A stretch of DNA of 64,000 nt from Closterium sp. Naga37s-1 (lineage: Eukaryota; Streptophyta; Zygnematophyceae; Desmidiales; Closteriaceae): positions 1,066,501-1,130,500 of the forward strand of contig CANJKZ010001116.1 of the NCBI GenBank assembly GCA_947471745.1, written 5' to 3'. Of the stretch, positions 33,901 through 52,500 are shown piece after piece. Numbering within the stretch: position 1 is the first letter of the stretch; each line of letters starts with the position of its first letter. Made by a program: the position numbers and the translations under genes. The notes beneath the pieces are model-generated. The model was not told the DNA's origin, made no database searches, and saw only the letters and a program-made list of their open reading frames with translations.

Positions 33901-34228
33901 GCTAATGGCTTCGTCTTTCGCGTGCGACGCACCTTTTCGCTCACGGCTTCGCATTTCGTGAGCGACGCACCTTTTCGCTCATGGCCTTGCATTTCGCCTG
34001 CATGAACTGGTCCGCGTTGAACGACTCCGACTCCAGGTGCTTGATCTCCTGCCCGATCATCGAGTCCTCGCCCAGCCCGTACTTCGCCGGCTTTCCCTTA
34101 GGCGTGGGAGGCGGAATCGCGGGGTTGGCTCTAAGGGCGCCATAAGCGGCTACTTGGCTGGACTTGGAGTGTGGATCTATGGACTGGCGCCGGGAGAACT
34201 GCCGGCTGCTTGCCGTGCTCGTGCTCAT
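27911..34228 (-). CDS. EXO84: Exocyst complex component EXO84
   Basis: Subunit of the exocyst, which tethers secretory vesicles at the plasma membrane. Exons (minus): 34228-33971, 33808-33711, 33371-32333, 30729-30178, 29922-29866, 28967-28791, 28503-28382, 27992-27911; 795 codons, close to the plant family length. Recognised stretches: SVYANYKSFIRTAKEISELE (coiled-coil start, across exons 2-3), PDKMAVCLAERRIDEALDLL (exon 3), FLEDVVPIVNL (exon 4), VESDPSLWFNDAQPSEALK (exon 5), WEDSHNFVGPTGLQQ (exon 6), FLMDISFLKEVAARYHF (exon 7). Odd: an in-frame TAG at 32450-32452 (after MAAGDD) with clear coding on both sides, perhaps from TGG. Either this allele is broken, the base is an error, or the stop is read through. 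Introns 3-6 are full of exon copies. Confidence 0.88.
28020..28180 (-). repeat. 16-bp tandem repeat in EXO84 intron 7
   Basis: About ten units of CATGGCAGTGAGTTTG (plus strand), with minor variants at the right end. Not obviously derived from a splice junction. Confidence 0.85.
28256..28615 (-). repeat. Split copies of EXO84 exon 7 on both sides of the exon
   Basis: The 3' half of exon 7 (VADTSMERARESFDLNR) recurs at 28316-28256 with donor, and the 5' half (FLMDISFLKEVAARYHF) recurs at 28613-28562. The full exon is 28503-28382. The copies differ by a few bases. Confidence 0.85.
28720..28800 (-). repeat. Repeated donors after EXO84 exon 6
   Basis: On the minus strand the exon end CTGCAGCAG|GTGGGTG is followed by three more GCAGCAG|GTGGGTG- or GTGCGTG-type junctions spaced 19-23 bp apart. 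Confidence 0.8.
29069..29345 (-). repeat. EXO84 exon 6 start copies with palindromes
   Basis: 29085-29150 repeats the start of exon 6 (MLAGRD region and upstream intron) in decayed form. 29203-29340 holds three copies of a 57-bp piece starting GTAAATAGGATATGG, separated by TTTTGAGACGTCTCAAAA (29244-29261) and TTTTGAGACGTCTCAGAA (29301-29318). A further palindrome TGAGGCGCCTCA stands at 29069-29080 and a decayed one near 29188. Confidence 0.85.
29386..29690 (-). repeat. 12-bp tandem array GGGCATGTGAGA
   Basis: About 25 units of GGGCATGTGAGA with variants (GAAGACATGTGA, GGGCATGTGCGA), within EXO84 intron 5. Confidence 0.9.
29708..30000 (-). repeat. Tandem duplication of EXO84 exon 5 (about 158 bp) with palindrome at the join
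   Basis: Two exon copies, 29922-29866 and 29764-29708, both 57 nt, both encoding VESDPSLWFNDAQPSEALK with intact acceptor and donor. The adjoining intron (starting GCGGTGCCCAGTGG) is duplicated too. The join carries CTTTTGATTCGACTCAAGAG (29841-29860). Because 57 nt is 19 codons, either or both exons could be used without changing frame. Confidence 0.9.
30860..32142 (-). repeat. Array of EXO84 exon 4 starts separated by palindromes
   Basis: One extra copy of the exon 4 start with acceptor lies at 30869 (DFLEDVVPIVNL). From 31012 to 32142 about 19 copies of the 35-bp piece encoding FLEDVVPIVNL follow, each separated by TTTTGAGTCGACTCAAAA. Short units have a 53-bp period; longer ones (from about 31495) carry a second palindrome after GTCACC. 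Variants such as GAGTTGACTC, GATTCGACTC and CACAACG show age differences. Because both parts are open, the minus strand reads through as FLEDVVPIVNLLSRLK repeats; I do not regard these as protein. Confidence 0.95.
33372..33710 (-). repeat. EXO84 intron 2 with GGAGTGGAGA array
   Basis: 33400-33540 is a purine-strand array of 5-bp GGAGT/GGAGA units. At 33660-33715 the exon 2 end with donor (CCTTCATCC|GTAAG) occurs twice. Confidence 0.8.
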
Positions 34229-35794
34229 CGTGGTTGCTAAGATACGATATCTAGGCTGAGTATCTCAAGCGGACAGGGTCACTAGGAATATCAGAACAAT
34301 ATAGAAAACAAGTAAGCATTTACTGTCACGGAGGTCCTAGGCGACTGGTACAGTGTAAAAAGGATATGAATGTCCCCATTGTTTGGTCAATGTCGACTGC
34401 TAATCCAGAGGAACCCTGGGCTATTTACGAGAATCTTAAAGGCCTAAAACCTGTTGGACTCTACGACGGCTAAGGACGACCTAAGTCCGCTCCTAACACT
34501 AAAAGGTAGGTGGATAACTAACGGTCACCTCACTGGCATCAGCGAAAGAGTGGACTGCATGGCACGGCATGCTAAAGCTCTAGGCCTGGCCGGCGGCAGA
34601 ATCAATGTTATTCTGATGAACCAAACGGACAAAACTGGATTCCCTAGTCCGAGTCCGAGTCTGAGTAATGTTGTTTCAAGATCTGCACACGTTATCGCTC
34701 AAAATCCTACGAAACCGTTCAAAAAAGAGAACTGCTGCTGTTCGTCCTTGTAAGAACACTCGGGACAACAACGAGAGCATTATTGGAGTGTTGAAATGGT
34801 TGCCTGTAGATAAATTTCCCTCAATGTTGATATTGCAATTGAATTATATTGAAACGGTATAAAATTGCATAATTTAGAGTTTTTTGAAAGATAAAACCAT
34901 TTTCAGATGTAATTATGTAATAATTCTGTATGTGATATAAGGAGTTAATTACAGTTCAATCACTAGCTGATAATTTTTTATGTTGGCCATAAGTATGTGG
35001 AAGTGTAGCAGAGCAACGACTTCCAGCATTGGAAGTGATGTTGCCTTGCAGCAACACATACAGCCCGAAACATCTGGGTCGAGCGTGCAAGACATGGTCC
35101 GAAGCCATAAAGCTACTCCACGTAGAGATTAACCAGTGTTCATCCTCGCCGATGACCTCAAACCAGCGGACTAGATTCGATCAACAAACCGCCAGGCTCT
35201 TTCATTGGTCAGTCCTGCTCTTGTTTAAAGGGCAGGTCACTTGTCATCCAATTAACGGTCGCCCGACTGGGCATCAACATAACGGGCCACAGTTGCGGCC
35301 AACTCCAGCTGGCCTGGCCTCTCTCCCCCATTTCCCACCAACCATTCTTAGGATCATGCTCCTCGTTCACCAATCTGCACCGTACTCAACCCGGCTAAGC
35401 CCTTCCATCGTTCCATTTCCACATCGTCTTCCCCATCCACCCTCAACTACAAGCAGCTGGCTGTTCGTCCATGGAGGTTCTTTCCAACGCCCTTGCGTGA
35501 AGGGCTTTAGCTCTCTCATCTCTCTCGCTCTCTCACGAGCATAGTTGTTGCTCGTTTCTGACAAGTTCAGCCTTCGCGGCCGGACTCGAGCTTTCACCTT
35601 TCTTCCTCAGCGGCTTGCCGCTGTTGTAAGTCCAGCCCTCGCGGCAGGACTTGATACTGCTGCTCCTGAACGCGCTGCTTCGCTGTCAGGAAACAGTGTC
35701 AACATCAGGACAGTGCCAGTTCTTGCACCGTATTAAGTCATCAATACATTTCTGAAGTCTTGCCGTTTTCCGGTCCAAATTTTCGTCGAAAGCT
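34229..35794. other. Intergenic, divergent promoters of EXO84 and RH7
   Basis: 1.57 kb between two genes transcribed away from each other. 34760-35000 is AT-rich. A CT-rich stretch (TCTCTCATCTCTCTCGCTCT near 35512) lies about 270 bp before the RH7 start. No conserved ORF seen. Confidence 0.5.
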
Positions 35795-42673
<6,879 letters not shown>

Positions 42674-43513
42674 TGGATATGGAGGATCCTTATACACTAC
42701 CTAAATCAAGGGGACCAGTTTTCTAGGCTCTCCTTACCAATCTCAATGTGCTTCCTTTCTGAGGCACATTACTGCCACTGCATGCTGCTGTGCTGAGCTG
42801 CTTGCTTCCCGCCTTGCTTTTATTCCTCTACACGGGATCTGTTGCAAGGTCATAATCCGTTCTGTACCATCTAATTTGTATGGTACTTCCTGTACAACCC
42901 ATGACTGTTCTGAGATATTCGGTTTTACTGCTTATTGCACTGCTCAAGCTATGTGATGGTGCCATTGGAATTTTTAGCGGCACCCACCCATTACAAATCC
43001 TTAAATACCGTACATGGCATCCCAAGGGTAATAGTTTACAGCAGACCGTACGCAAAATTAGTGTACAGTGTCAGCGCACATCATGTGATGTACGCTGATT
43101 GTCATCACTAACCCTCAGAGGATAAAAAACCAAATGAAAAATAACAAATGAAAAAACCAAGTACGGTCGTTGCTGGGTCGTTGCTGGGTGGCCCCCAAAG
43201 GTACGGTACATGGCATCCTAGGTTGTAGCACCGCAATATAAGCCGACCCCAAATTGTGATGAGGGAAGAAAAAATTTGAGCCACTGAGGAAATGACTGCC
43301 GCTTGGGTGGGTGGGAGAGAAAGGAGAGAATGAGCTGGTATGTTTATATTCTAGAGATCGTGTCAGTGTCCCTTGGGGGTGATATGAAGCAGGGAAGAGC
43401 TCTTCACATTCGACACACCACTCCTCTCCGACTGATTCTTAGAGACGTCTCAAAGAAAGATGCCACTTGAGCCGGTGAATGTGAGAGGAGGGGGGAGAGA
43501 ATGCGTCAGTGTA
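42674..43513. other. Intergenic, convergent 3' ends of RH7 and the receptor kinase
   Basis: Contains a decayed second copy of the receptor-kinase C-terminus on the minus strand (43437-43365, SSSLLHITPKGH and stop), separated from the real one by the palindrome TTAGAGACGTCTCAAA (43439-43454). Otherwise no gene. Confidence 0.6.
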
Positions 43514-46500
43514 TCAGTGACCCTTGGGGGTGATATAGTGCAGGGAAGAGCTCTCTATATCCGAGACATCACTCCTCCCCGACCGATTCGGCGACGGGGG
43601 GCCTTGTCCCGATCCCCTCTGCATCCCCTCCCCCTTCCCACCTCCCTTGTCCCCACCTCCTCGCCTCCGAAACGACGCCGAAATCACATCAATGAACGAC
43701 GACCCGGCACTCCGTTTCCCCGCTCCCCCTCCCCCCATCCCTGTACCCCCCCCAGCAGCATCGTCAAAAGCGCCGTCATTCGCCAAGGCAGTGTACCGGT
43801 CTCCGTTGCTGGTGCTGGTGATGCCGCTGGCGGTGGAGCCGGGAGAGAGGAGGCGTGTGGAGGGGCTGTGGAGGGAGGAGAGGAGGTCCTCGTCTACTGT
43901 GTCCTCGAGGGCTGTGAGGACGTCGAGCATGGAGGGGCGCTGGGAAGGCGCCTGGTGTACACAGTCCCGTGCTATGGAGGCGAGGGAGATGAGCTCGTCC
44001 TGGTTGAAGTAGCCTGGGGGGTAGAGAGGATGGGGGGAGACAGCACAGGGGTAGGAAAATGGGGGCAGGAGCATGGGGGCATGGGAGCATGGGGACATGG
44101 GAGCATGGGGGCATGGGAGCATGGGGGCATGGGAGCATGGGGGCATGGGAGCATGGGGGCATGGGAGCATGGGGGCATGGGAGCATGGGGGCATGGGAGC
44201 ATGGGGGCATGGGAGCATGGGGGCATGGGAGCATGGGGGCATGGGAGCATGGGGGCATGGGAGCATGGGGGCATGGGAGCATGGGGACATGGGAGCATGG
44301 GGGCATGGGAGCATGGGGGCATGGGAGCATGGGGGCATGGGAGCATGGGGGCATGGGAGCATGGGGGCATGGGAGCATGGGGGCATGGGAGCATGGGGGC
44401 ATGGGAGCATGGGGGCATGGGAGCATGGGGGCATGGGAGCATGGGGGCATGGGAGCATGGGGGCATGGGAGCATGGGGGCATGGGAGCATGGGGGCATGG
44501 GAGCATGGGGGCATGGGAGCATGGGGGCATGGGAGCATGGGGGCATGGGAGCATGGGGGCATGGGAGCATGGGGGCATGGGAGCATGGGGGCATGGGAGC
44601 ATGGGGGCACGAGAGCATAAGGGCAAGAGAACATGGTCGAATAAGAGCACGAGAGCATGAGCGCATGGGAGCATGGGAGCATGGGAGCATGGGAGCATGG
44701 GAGCATGGGAGCATGGGAGCATGAGAGCATGAGAGCGCACCTGCAAGAGCACTGTCAGCCATGAGGGGCATCATCTGGTCATCCTCTAGGAAGGGCGCCG
44801 CCTGATGGCACGAGAGAGAGAAGAGAGAAGAGAGGGTAGGTGGGGATGATGGGGGGAGAGGGAGAAAGTGAGACATGAAGGTGAATTTATGATTAGGCTG
44901 GCAGTGGAGCTTGTGAGGCTGGTGATGTGCTCCATGCACTCTGTGCATGTCAGCACATGTCAGCAACATCACACGTTCCACATGCCACACTAAACACGCA
45001 ACGGTGCATGCACCACCGTCGACCGCACTGAACCATGCTGTACTCCATGACCTTGTGCTTCGTTATCAGCTCCATCAGCACCATATCGAACCCATCCGCA
45101 CCCCACCAGGCTCCACCGCACTGAACCACTCTATATTGCACCAAATCACACTCCACCAACATACCAAGCTGGTGATATACACGTCCTGCATGGCCTTCTG
45201 CCCCGTGATCAACTCCAGCAGCACCACTCCGAACCCATACACATCCGCCTTCCTCTCATCCATGCTCGAAATTGTGTTCTCCCTCGAAAGAATCGGCGTG
45301 CTCTCCCTCTCCCTCGCGAAATGCGGCGTGCTTTCCCGCGACAGCACCGCCTCCCCATCAGTGTCGCTCCCACTCTTCCCCCCTCCACCCCGCCGCCTCC
45401 CACTCCCAAACGACCGCCCGCCCACGCCGCCCAGCAAGTCGCCACTACTGCTACCGCTGCTGCCAGCGATGCTGCTGCCGCCTTGGAGGCTGTCTAGCTG
45501 CCCCGTGCTGCCGATGCTCGTGCCGCGGCTGCGCGAGCTGCGGTGCGCGCGGCGCCGCCGTGCCAGGTCGTCCGCTGCTTGGGCGGCGCAGCCCCTCGCC
45601 AGCCCGTAGTCGGAGAGCTGGCGTTGTGCGGGTGTGGGAGAGAGGGGTGAAGGGGAGTGGGAAGGGGTTGAGGGGCTGTGAGAGCTGCGGAGCGCCCGAC
45701 GCCACCGTGCCAGGTCGTCCGCTGCTTGGGTGGTGCAGCCCCTCGCCAGCCCATAGTCGGAGAGCTGGTGTTGTGCAGGCGGAAGGGCACAGGGACAGGG
45801 AAGATTGTAAAGACAGAGGAGCAGTTGTGAGGCATCTGAAGGGTGTGGTGGCCACGGGCAGGGCTGTAGTGGGGAAGGTGGCGGGGATGTGCAGGAGAGA
45901 TGTGGGCAGAAGCAAGGAGAGGGGAGACGACGGTCGGGTTAAGCACACGCTCTAAAACTCAGCGGCATATTCCTGGTACTCCTCACGAGCAGCGCTTTTT
46001 TACGCTGTCTCATTGGTGAGTTGATTCTCTAGGCGCCTAAAAAATCGCTCCAGGACCCAGCGGTGCATTATTGGTACTCCTCGTGAGCAGCTCCGCCAGA
46101 GCACAAGTCAAATCACACCTTGGCGGTCATGTCAGCGCCGAGCAGCACGTTAGAGGAGGTGACAGCACGGTGGGTGAGAGGCGGGTCCACGCCGTGGTGC
46201 AGATGGGCCAGCGCTGACGCCACGTTCACCGCCACTCGCACCCTCGCCTCCCACGGCATGGGATCCAGGTTCGACCCTGTGGCACACACACGGGTGTTGG
46301 GGGGAGAGGGAGGGAGTGGTAGGGGGAGATGGGGGGGTTGGGTTTCGTATCTTAGGAATTCACGGGAAGGGGGTGAGGAGGGGTGAGAGGCGGGTCCACC
46401 CCATGGTGCAGACAGGCCAAGGCGGACGCCACGTTCACTGCCACTCACACACGCGCATCTCACGCCATGGGATCCAGGTTCGACCCTGTGCCAGTGGTGT

Positions 46501-49500
46501 TGGGGGGAGTGGGCTGGGGGGGGGTTGTGGGGAGGGGGTTTGGAGGGATGGGGGTTTGACTTTGAAGGTGGGCATGTGCCTCGAGAGTTCATCATGAGTG
46601 CTCATGATGTTTCGTGGGCTCACGAGGGGCCCAGAAAAAGAAAAAAAAAAGGACAAGAAAAAGGAAAAGAAAGAAGAAGAGAATAAAAGGGACTCGGAAC
46701 GGGGGGTGGACTCACGGTGCAGGCGGTCAAAGAGAGTGCCATAGGGCATGTACTCAAACACGAGCATGCGCTCTGTCTTTCCCATGCAGTACCCCAGCAG
46801 CGCCACCAGACACCGGTGCCTCGCCCTCGCCAGCTCCTCCACCTTCTCCTTCAACTGCTCCTCACTCATCTCTGCGGTACAAGGCGATGGGAGTGTGGGG
46901 GGCGGAGGGGGGGGGACGGGGGCGGTGGGATGGTGCATTTGAGTGGTGCATAGCCCTCGCCAGCTCGTCCACCTTCTCTTTGAATTGCTCCTCACTCATC
47001 TCTGCAATGGAAGCCAATGGGCGGGAGGAGGGTTGGGGAAGGGATGGTGGGACGGCGGTTGTGAGTGGCATTGCAAGGCACCAGCACCTTCACCTTCTCC
47101 TATAACTGCCCCTCGCTCATCTCTGCAGCGCACCCACCAGGGGAAGGAAAGGACGTGTGGCGGTGGTGCGATGGTCACTTCACTTGCAAGTCGCTTCATG
47201 AAGCGAGGCATTCATTGAGGGGAGTCCAGACGGGGCGTAGGCAAGGTAATTGCCTAATGAATCGGTTAGTCAGGCCGAAGGACTTGCCACAGACACTCAC
47301 TCTCGGGGTCATGTGCTCGCTTGATGATGACGTGTGGATTGGCGTGGTCTGGCAGGAAGTCCTGGGCCAGGTACATGGTGCCCGAGAGAGGTACAGAGCA
47401 TGCTCTGAGTCGACTCAAGGAAAAGCAACTCACTCTCAGGGTCATGTGCTCACTTGATGATGACGTGCGGGTTGGCGTGGTCTGGCAGGAAGTCCTGGGC
47501 CAGGTACACGGTGCCGCATACATGGCATGCTCTGAGGCAACCCAAGAGTGTTCCGACTCAACTACTCACTCTCAGGGTCATGTGCTCGCTTGATGATGAC
47601 GTGCGGGTTGGCACGGTCAGGCAGGAAGTCCTGTGCCAGGTAGACGGTGCCAAAGCTGCCCTTGCCACACAGCGTGGTAAGGTTCTTGGTGGCGCGCTTT
47701 ATCTTGGACAGCCCGTATTCAGTCACTGGCACTGGGAGGGGGAGCAAATGGAAGCGAGGGGCGGGAGGGCAGAGGGCAAAGGGAAGGTGGAGGAGATGAG
47801 AGGGCAGAGGGCAGAGTCCTTTGTGGTGCGCTTTGTCTTGGGGTTGACCCTCGCCAGAGGAGTCTCAACACACTTCAATGCACGGGGAGGCGCGAAGGCA
47901 AGGGAGGGGGGGGCTTTTTTGTTTTTCAGAATTCTCACAAATCGCTCACAGGTAATGCGGTGCCTTATGCTCTTCAAGACGCGGGGGAGGCAGGGCGAGG
48001 GCGAGGGTGGAGGAGGATGGGCATCTAAAAAATCTAAAGAATTGCTCACAGCACAGGTACCTCAGGGACCTACACTCACATGTACCGCAGGGACCTACAC
48101 TCACATGTACCGCAGGGACCTACACTCACATGTACCGCAGGGACCTACACTCACATGTACCGCAGGGACCTACACTCACATGTACCGCAGGGACCTACCC
48201 TCACATGTACCGCAGGGACCTACACTCACATGTACCGCAGGGACCTACGCTCACATGTACCGCAGGGACCTACACTCACATGTACCTCAGGGACCTACAC
48301 TCACATGTACCGCAGGGACCTACACTCACATGTACCGCAGGGACCTACACTCACATGTACCGCAGGGACCTACACTCACATGTACCGCAGGGACCTACCC
48401 TCACATGTACCGCAGGGACCTACACTCACATGTACCGCAGGGACCTACGCTCACATGTACCTCAGGGACTTACGCTCACATGTACCTCAGGGACTTACGC
48501 TCACATGTACCTCAGGGACTTACGCTCACATGTACCTCAGGGACTTACGCTCACATGTACCTCAGGGACTTACGCTCACATGTACCTCAGGGACTTACGC
48601 TCACATGTACCTCAGGGACTTACGCTCTTCGACACGTTGAGGAGGCAGGGTGAGAGGCGGGGCGACATCAAGAGCGGAGGAGGAGGGGGGTCTGCGCTGA
48701 GTGATGTATCCGAAGCATGCAGCTGCAATGGTGACAGCTGATGCGAGGGCGAGAGCAAGAAGAAGGAAGTTGAGCCACCCCCACCCAGAAGCTGACGCCG
48801 GTGTGTATGTGCTTGTGCTGTCCGTGCTGCTGCCCTGGTCTGCTGCAGCCATCGCTGCTACTGTGATGGGGGAATGAAGCAGGGCGGGTAAGGAGAGATG
48901 GGGCGGGGAGAATAGCGGGAGATGGGGTCGGGGGGATAGTGGGAGATGCGGCGGAGGGGATAGTGGGAGATGCGTTACGAGGAGATGAGGGAGGGACAGA
49001 GAAGATGGGGGGGGGAAGAAGAGGAAGAAGAGGGGATGGGAAAGGGGGGAGGTGGAGAGGCGAGAAGAGAGGGTAGGGGAAGGCACGCGGGTGAGATATG
49101 AGGGATGAGGGATGAGGGATGAGGGATGAGGGATGAGGGATGAGGGATGAGGGATGAGGCCCATGGGAGAGAGAGCGAGTGTAGGAGGTAAGGCAAGACG
49201 AGAGGCATTGAGGTGGAGAGGAGAAGAGGCAAGGAGGAAAGAGGCAGAGAGGGAAAGAGGCAGAGAGGGAAAGAGGCAGAGAGGGAAAGAGGCAGAGAGG
49301 GAAAGAGGCAGAGAGGGAAAGAGCTTGTAACCTTCGTCTCCCATCGCCTTAAACTCTCTATCTCCCGTCCTGACTCCCTTACGTTGTCTCTCCTCCCCTT
49401 CTTCCCCCACGCCCCCACTTCACCCACCTCTCTCTCACGACCCCCTACCTCCCTCGCCCCTTACCCATCCCTCACCCTCACCCCCCTCCCTCCTTCGCCC

Positions 49501-52500
49501 CCCTCCGTCCCTCGCCCCTCACTCATCTCCCTCCCAGGTCCCCCACCCAGCAGCACAGTCAGACCCACTCACCGCCATATGTGGCCCGGGGGGGAGCCTC
49601 CACTGGGGGAGGCTGGGTTGGTGGTGGCTCAACCGGTGGAGGTTCAACTGGAGGAGGTTGAACCGGAGGGGGCTGCTGCTGCTGCTGCACGGGTGACGGC
49701 GGGGGTGAGTGCACTGCTGCCCCTGCCCCTGAGCCTTTCTGTTTGTCGGTCTGTATGAGGGGATCCACAGGCCAAGCGCCCTCCTCCAGCGATGGGGACG
49801 AGTTCCAAATGTCCTCCCACCCCGTTCCGCTGCTGCTGCCACCTCTGCTGCTGCCGCCACCGCTGCTGCTGCCGCCACTGCTGCTGCTGCTGCTGCCAGT
49901 ACTGCCAGTACTCCCAGTGCTGCCGGTGCTGCTGCCGGTGCTGCTGCCCCTGCTGCTGCCACTGTTGCGGCCACCAGTGCCAGGCCATGCGCCCTCCTCC
50001 TGGGAAGGGGGTGCATTCCAAATGTTGTCCCAAGCTGTACCGCTGCTCCCAGTGTCCGCACTGCCACCACTGCTACTACTAGTGCTGCCACCACCAGTGC
50101 TGAGACCAGTGGTGCCGCTGCTGCTACTGCCTTGGGAGCCGGTTGGAAGGGTGGGGGAGGCGGAGGAGGGAGAGGATGGGGAGTCGGACCCTGTGGGGCA
50201 AGGGGAGAGCTGCTGCGGCGCTCCTTCCAGGCAGTTTCCGCCAACTCGGAAGTCAATGGAGGAGGCGGGAGGGACGGGTGGGACGGGGCCTGACAGGCGG
50301 TTGGACGACAGATCCCTGTAGAGTGGCGTGGGTGGGTTCAGAAGGGTTAAAAAGGGTGAGTGTGGGTGCAGAGGAGAGAGTTGAGGTACAGAGGGACGGG
50401 TGAGACGAATCCTGACAGGCCATTGGACAAAAAATCCCTGTAGAGTGGCGTGGGTGTAGAGGAATGAGAAAGGGTGGGAATGGATGCAGCGGAGAGCGTT
50501 GGGGTGCAGAGCAGAGTGGTGAGAATGAGAAGCAGAAGATGCTACGAAGGAGAATGAGGCACACAAGTTGGGAGAGCTAGCTGGAGGGCCCCTTATGATC
50601 AGTATGCCCCAAGACTCAAGACTCACAGCGTGGTGATATTCGACAACGCGAGCAGGCAAGCAGGAATGCCCCCCTCCAGGTCGTTATGCCCCAGCATGAT
50701 CACCCCCAGCTACCCCAGCCCACACAGGTCCTCGGGAGAATTTGAGGCGCCTCAAACATCATCTCATATCAAAACTCACAGCGTGGTGATGTTCGGCAGC
50801 GCAAGGAGGCACGCGGGAATGCTCCCCTCCAGGTCGTTATGCCCAAGCATGACCACCCCCAGCGACCCCAGCCCACACAGGTCCTCAGGTATCTCCCCTG
50901 AGGGCTGGTTGCTGTTGAGATAGAGCGCTGTGAGCGCTGACAGGGAGGCCAGGGACACACAACTCACAGTGTGGAGATGTTGGGCAGAGCAAGCAGGCAA
51001 GCAGGAATGCCACCCTCCAGGTCGTTATGCCCAAGCATGACCACCCCCAGCGACCCCAGCCCACACAGATCCTCAGGAATCGGCCCCGAGAGCTGGTTGC
51101 TGTTGAGGTAGAGCGCTGTGAGCGCTGAGAGGGTGGCTAGGGAGGGCGGCAGGGCGCCGTGCAGCGAGTTGTGGTCGAGGAAAAGCTCCCGCAGGTTGGG
51201 GAGGGATGTGAGGGTGGGTGGGATGGGGCCGGTGAAACTGCATGACTCGAGGGCACTGGGGAACGGGTGGGAGAGGGGGTGGGGGAAGGTTAGGGGGGAA
51301 GGGGGAGGGGGGAGGGGGGAGGGTGGAGAGACATGGGAGAGTGGGTAATGAGGGAGGGTGGAAAATCACAGGGATAATGGGGGAGGGGGAGGCCGGGGAA
51401 CGGAGTGGAGGGGTGCAATGGGTGCAGAAGGGAAGGCGCGCAAAAGAGTGACTTGAGTGCAACGGAATGAGAATGGGCACAGCACCAAGGGAGAGGTGCA
51501 AGGCAGGGGCGGGGAGAGGGTAGAATGCCGAGGAAGGGGAATGTGGGGCAATGGAGTTGTGGCACAACGGAGTTGTGGGGCGATGGGGGTGCGGGGCATG
51601 AGAGGGGCTTGAGAGGGGCTTGAGAGGGGCTTGAGAGGGGCTTGAGAGGGGCTTGAGAGGGGCTCACATGGACTCAAGAGAGGACATGGCGCCAAAGAAG
51701 TCTGGGAGAGGGCCTGATAGCTGCAGGTTAAAGCTGAGATCACTGCAGGGGCGGTGGCATGGGGATCGGGATGGGAATGAGTGAGAATCGACATGTTTTG
51801 ACGTGTTCAGGGATGTGGACATGTGCCGATGAGTAACCGTAACCATGGGAATGGTGGTTGTATTAGAGTGTGATTTCCATGGTGTGATCTAGTGTGGGAG
51901 TGGAAACAGGTGCACGAATGGCAGAGCATAGATGCATGGCCTCACACGCCCTTCACTTCTATGCTTCGTCCACTCGTCCCTTCGTGTACGCGAATGTAAG
52001 ACTCACATGTACTTAAGACTCACATGTACTTAAGACTCACATGTACTTGAGGCTCTGCATGCCCCTGAAGGAATCGGGGATGGACCCTTCTAGGTTGTTG
52101 GACACCACATAGCTGCACGCAGGGAGGGGAGGGAGGGCACGTGGTTACACGGTTACATGGGAGGGTAGATGGCGAGATGGTTGGAAAGGGAGGTGAGGCG
52201 GGTGAGAGACGTGAGGAGGATGAGGGGAGTGAGAGGGAAGGGGTGTGAGGGTGGTAAGAAGACATGCGGGAATGAGAATGACACTGGAGCAACGAGTTAA
52301 GCAACAAGAGAGCCATGTGAGAGAGATGGGACCCTGGCAGGTCCTGACCACTGGTCTGGGCACCCCTGTGCATGCTGACCCAGGGGGGGCCAAGATGGGC
52401 CTGTGAGACTTTAGTGGGAGTGGTGTGGGAGTGGTGCGTGCGGGGGAGGGGAGGTCACAGTGCTTCAAGGCGTGGCAGCGATCCCAGCGATGCAGGCAGC

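Noticed and set aside
35029..35544. 171-codon plus-strand frame upstream of RH7
   Set aside because: No recognisable domain, lies in the divergent promoter region; kept as intergenic.
44059..44724. Long open frames across the 16-bp array (Gly-Ala-Trp-Glu-His repeats and His-Ala-Pro-Met repeats)
   Set aside because: Open in several frames on both strands only because a 16-bp repeat lacks stops; it lies in an intron of the receptor gene.
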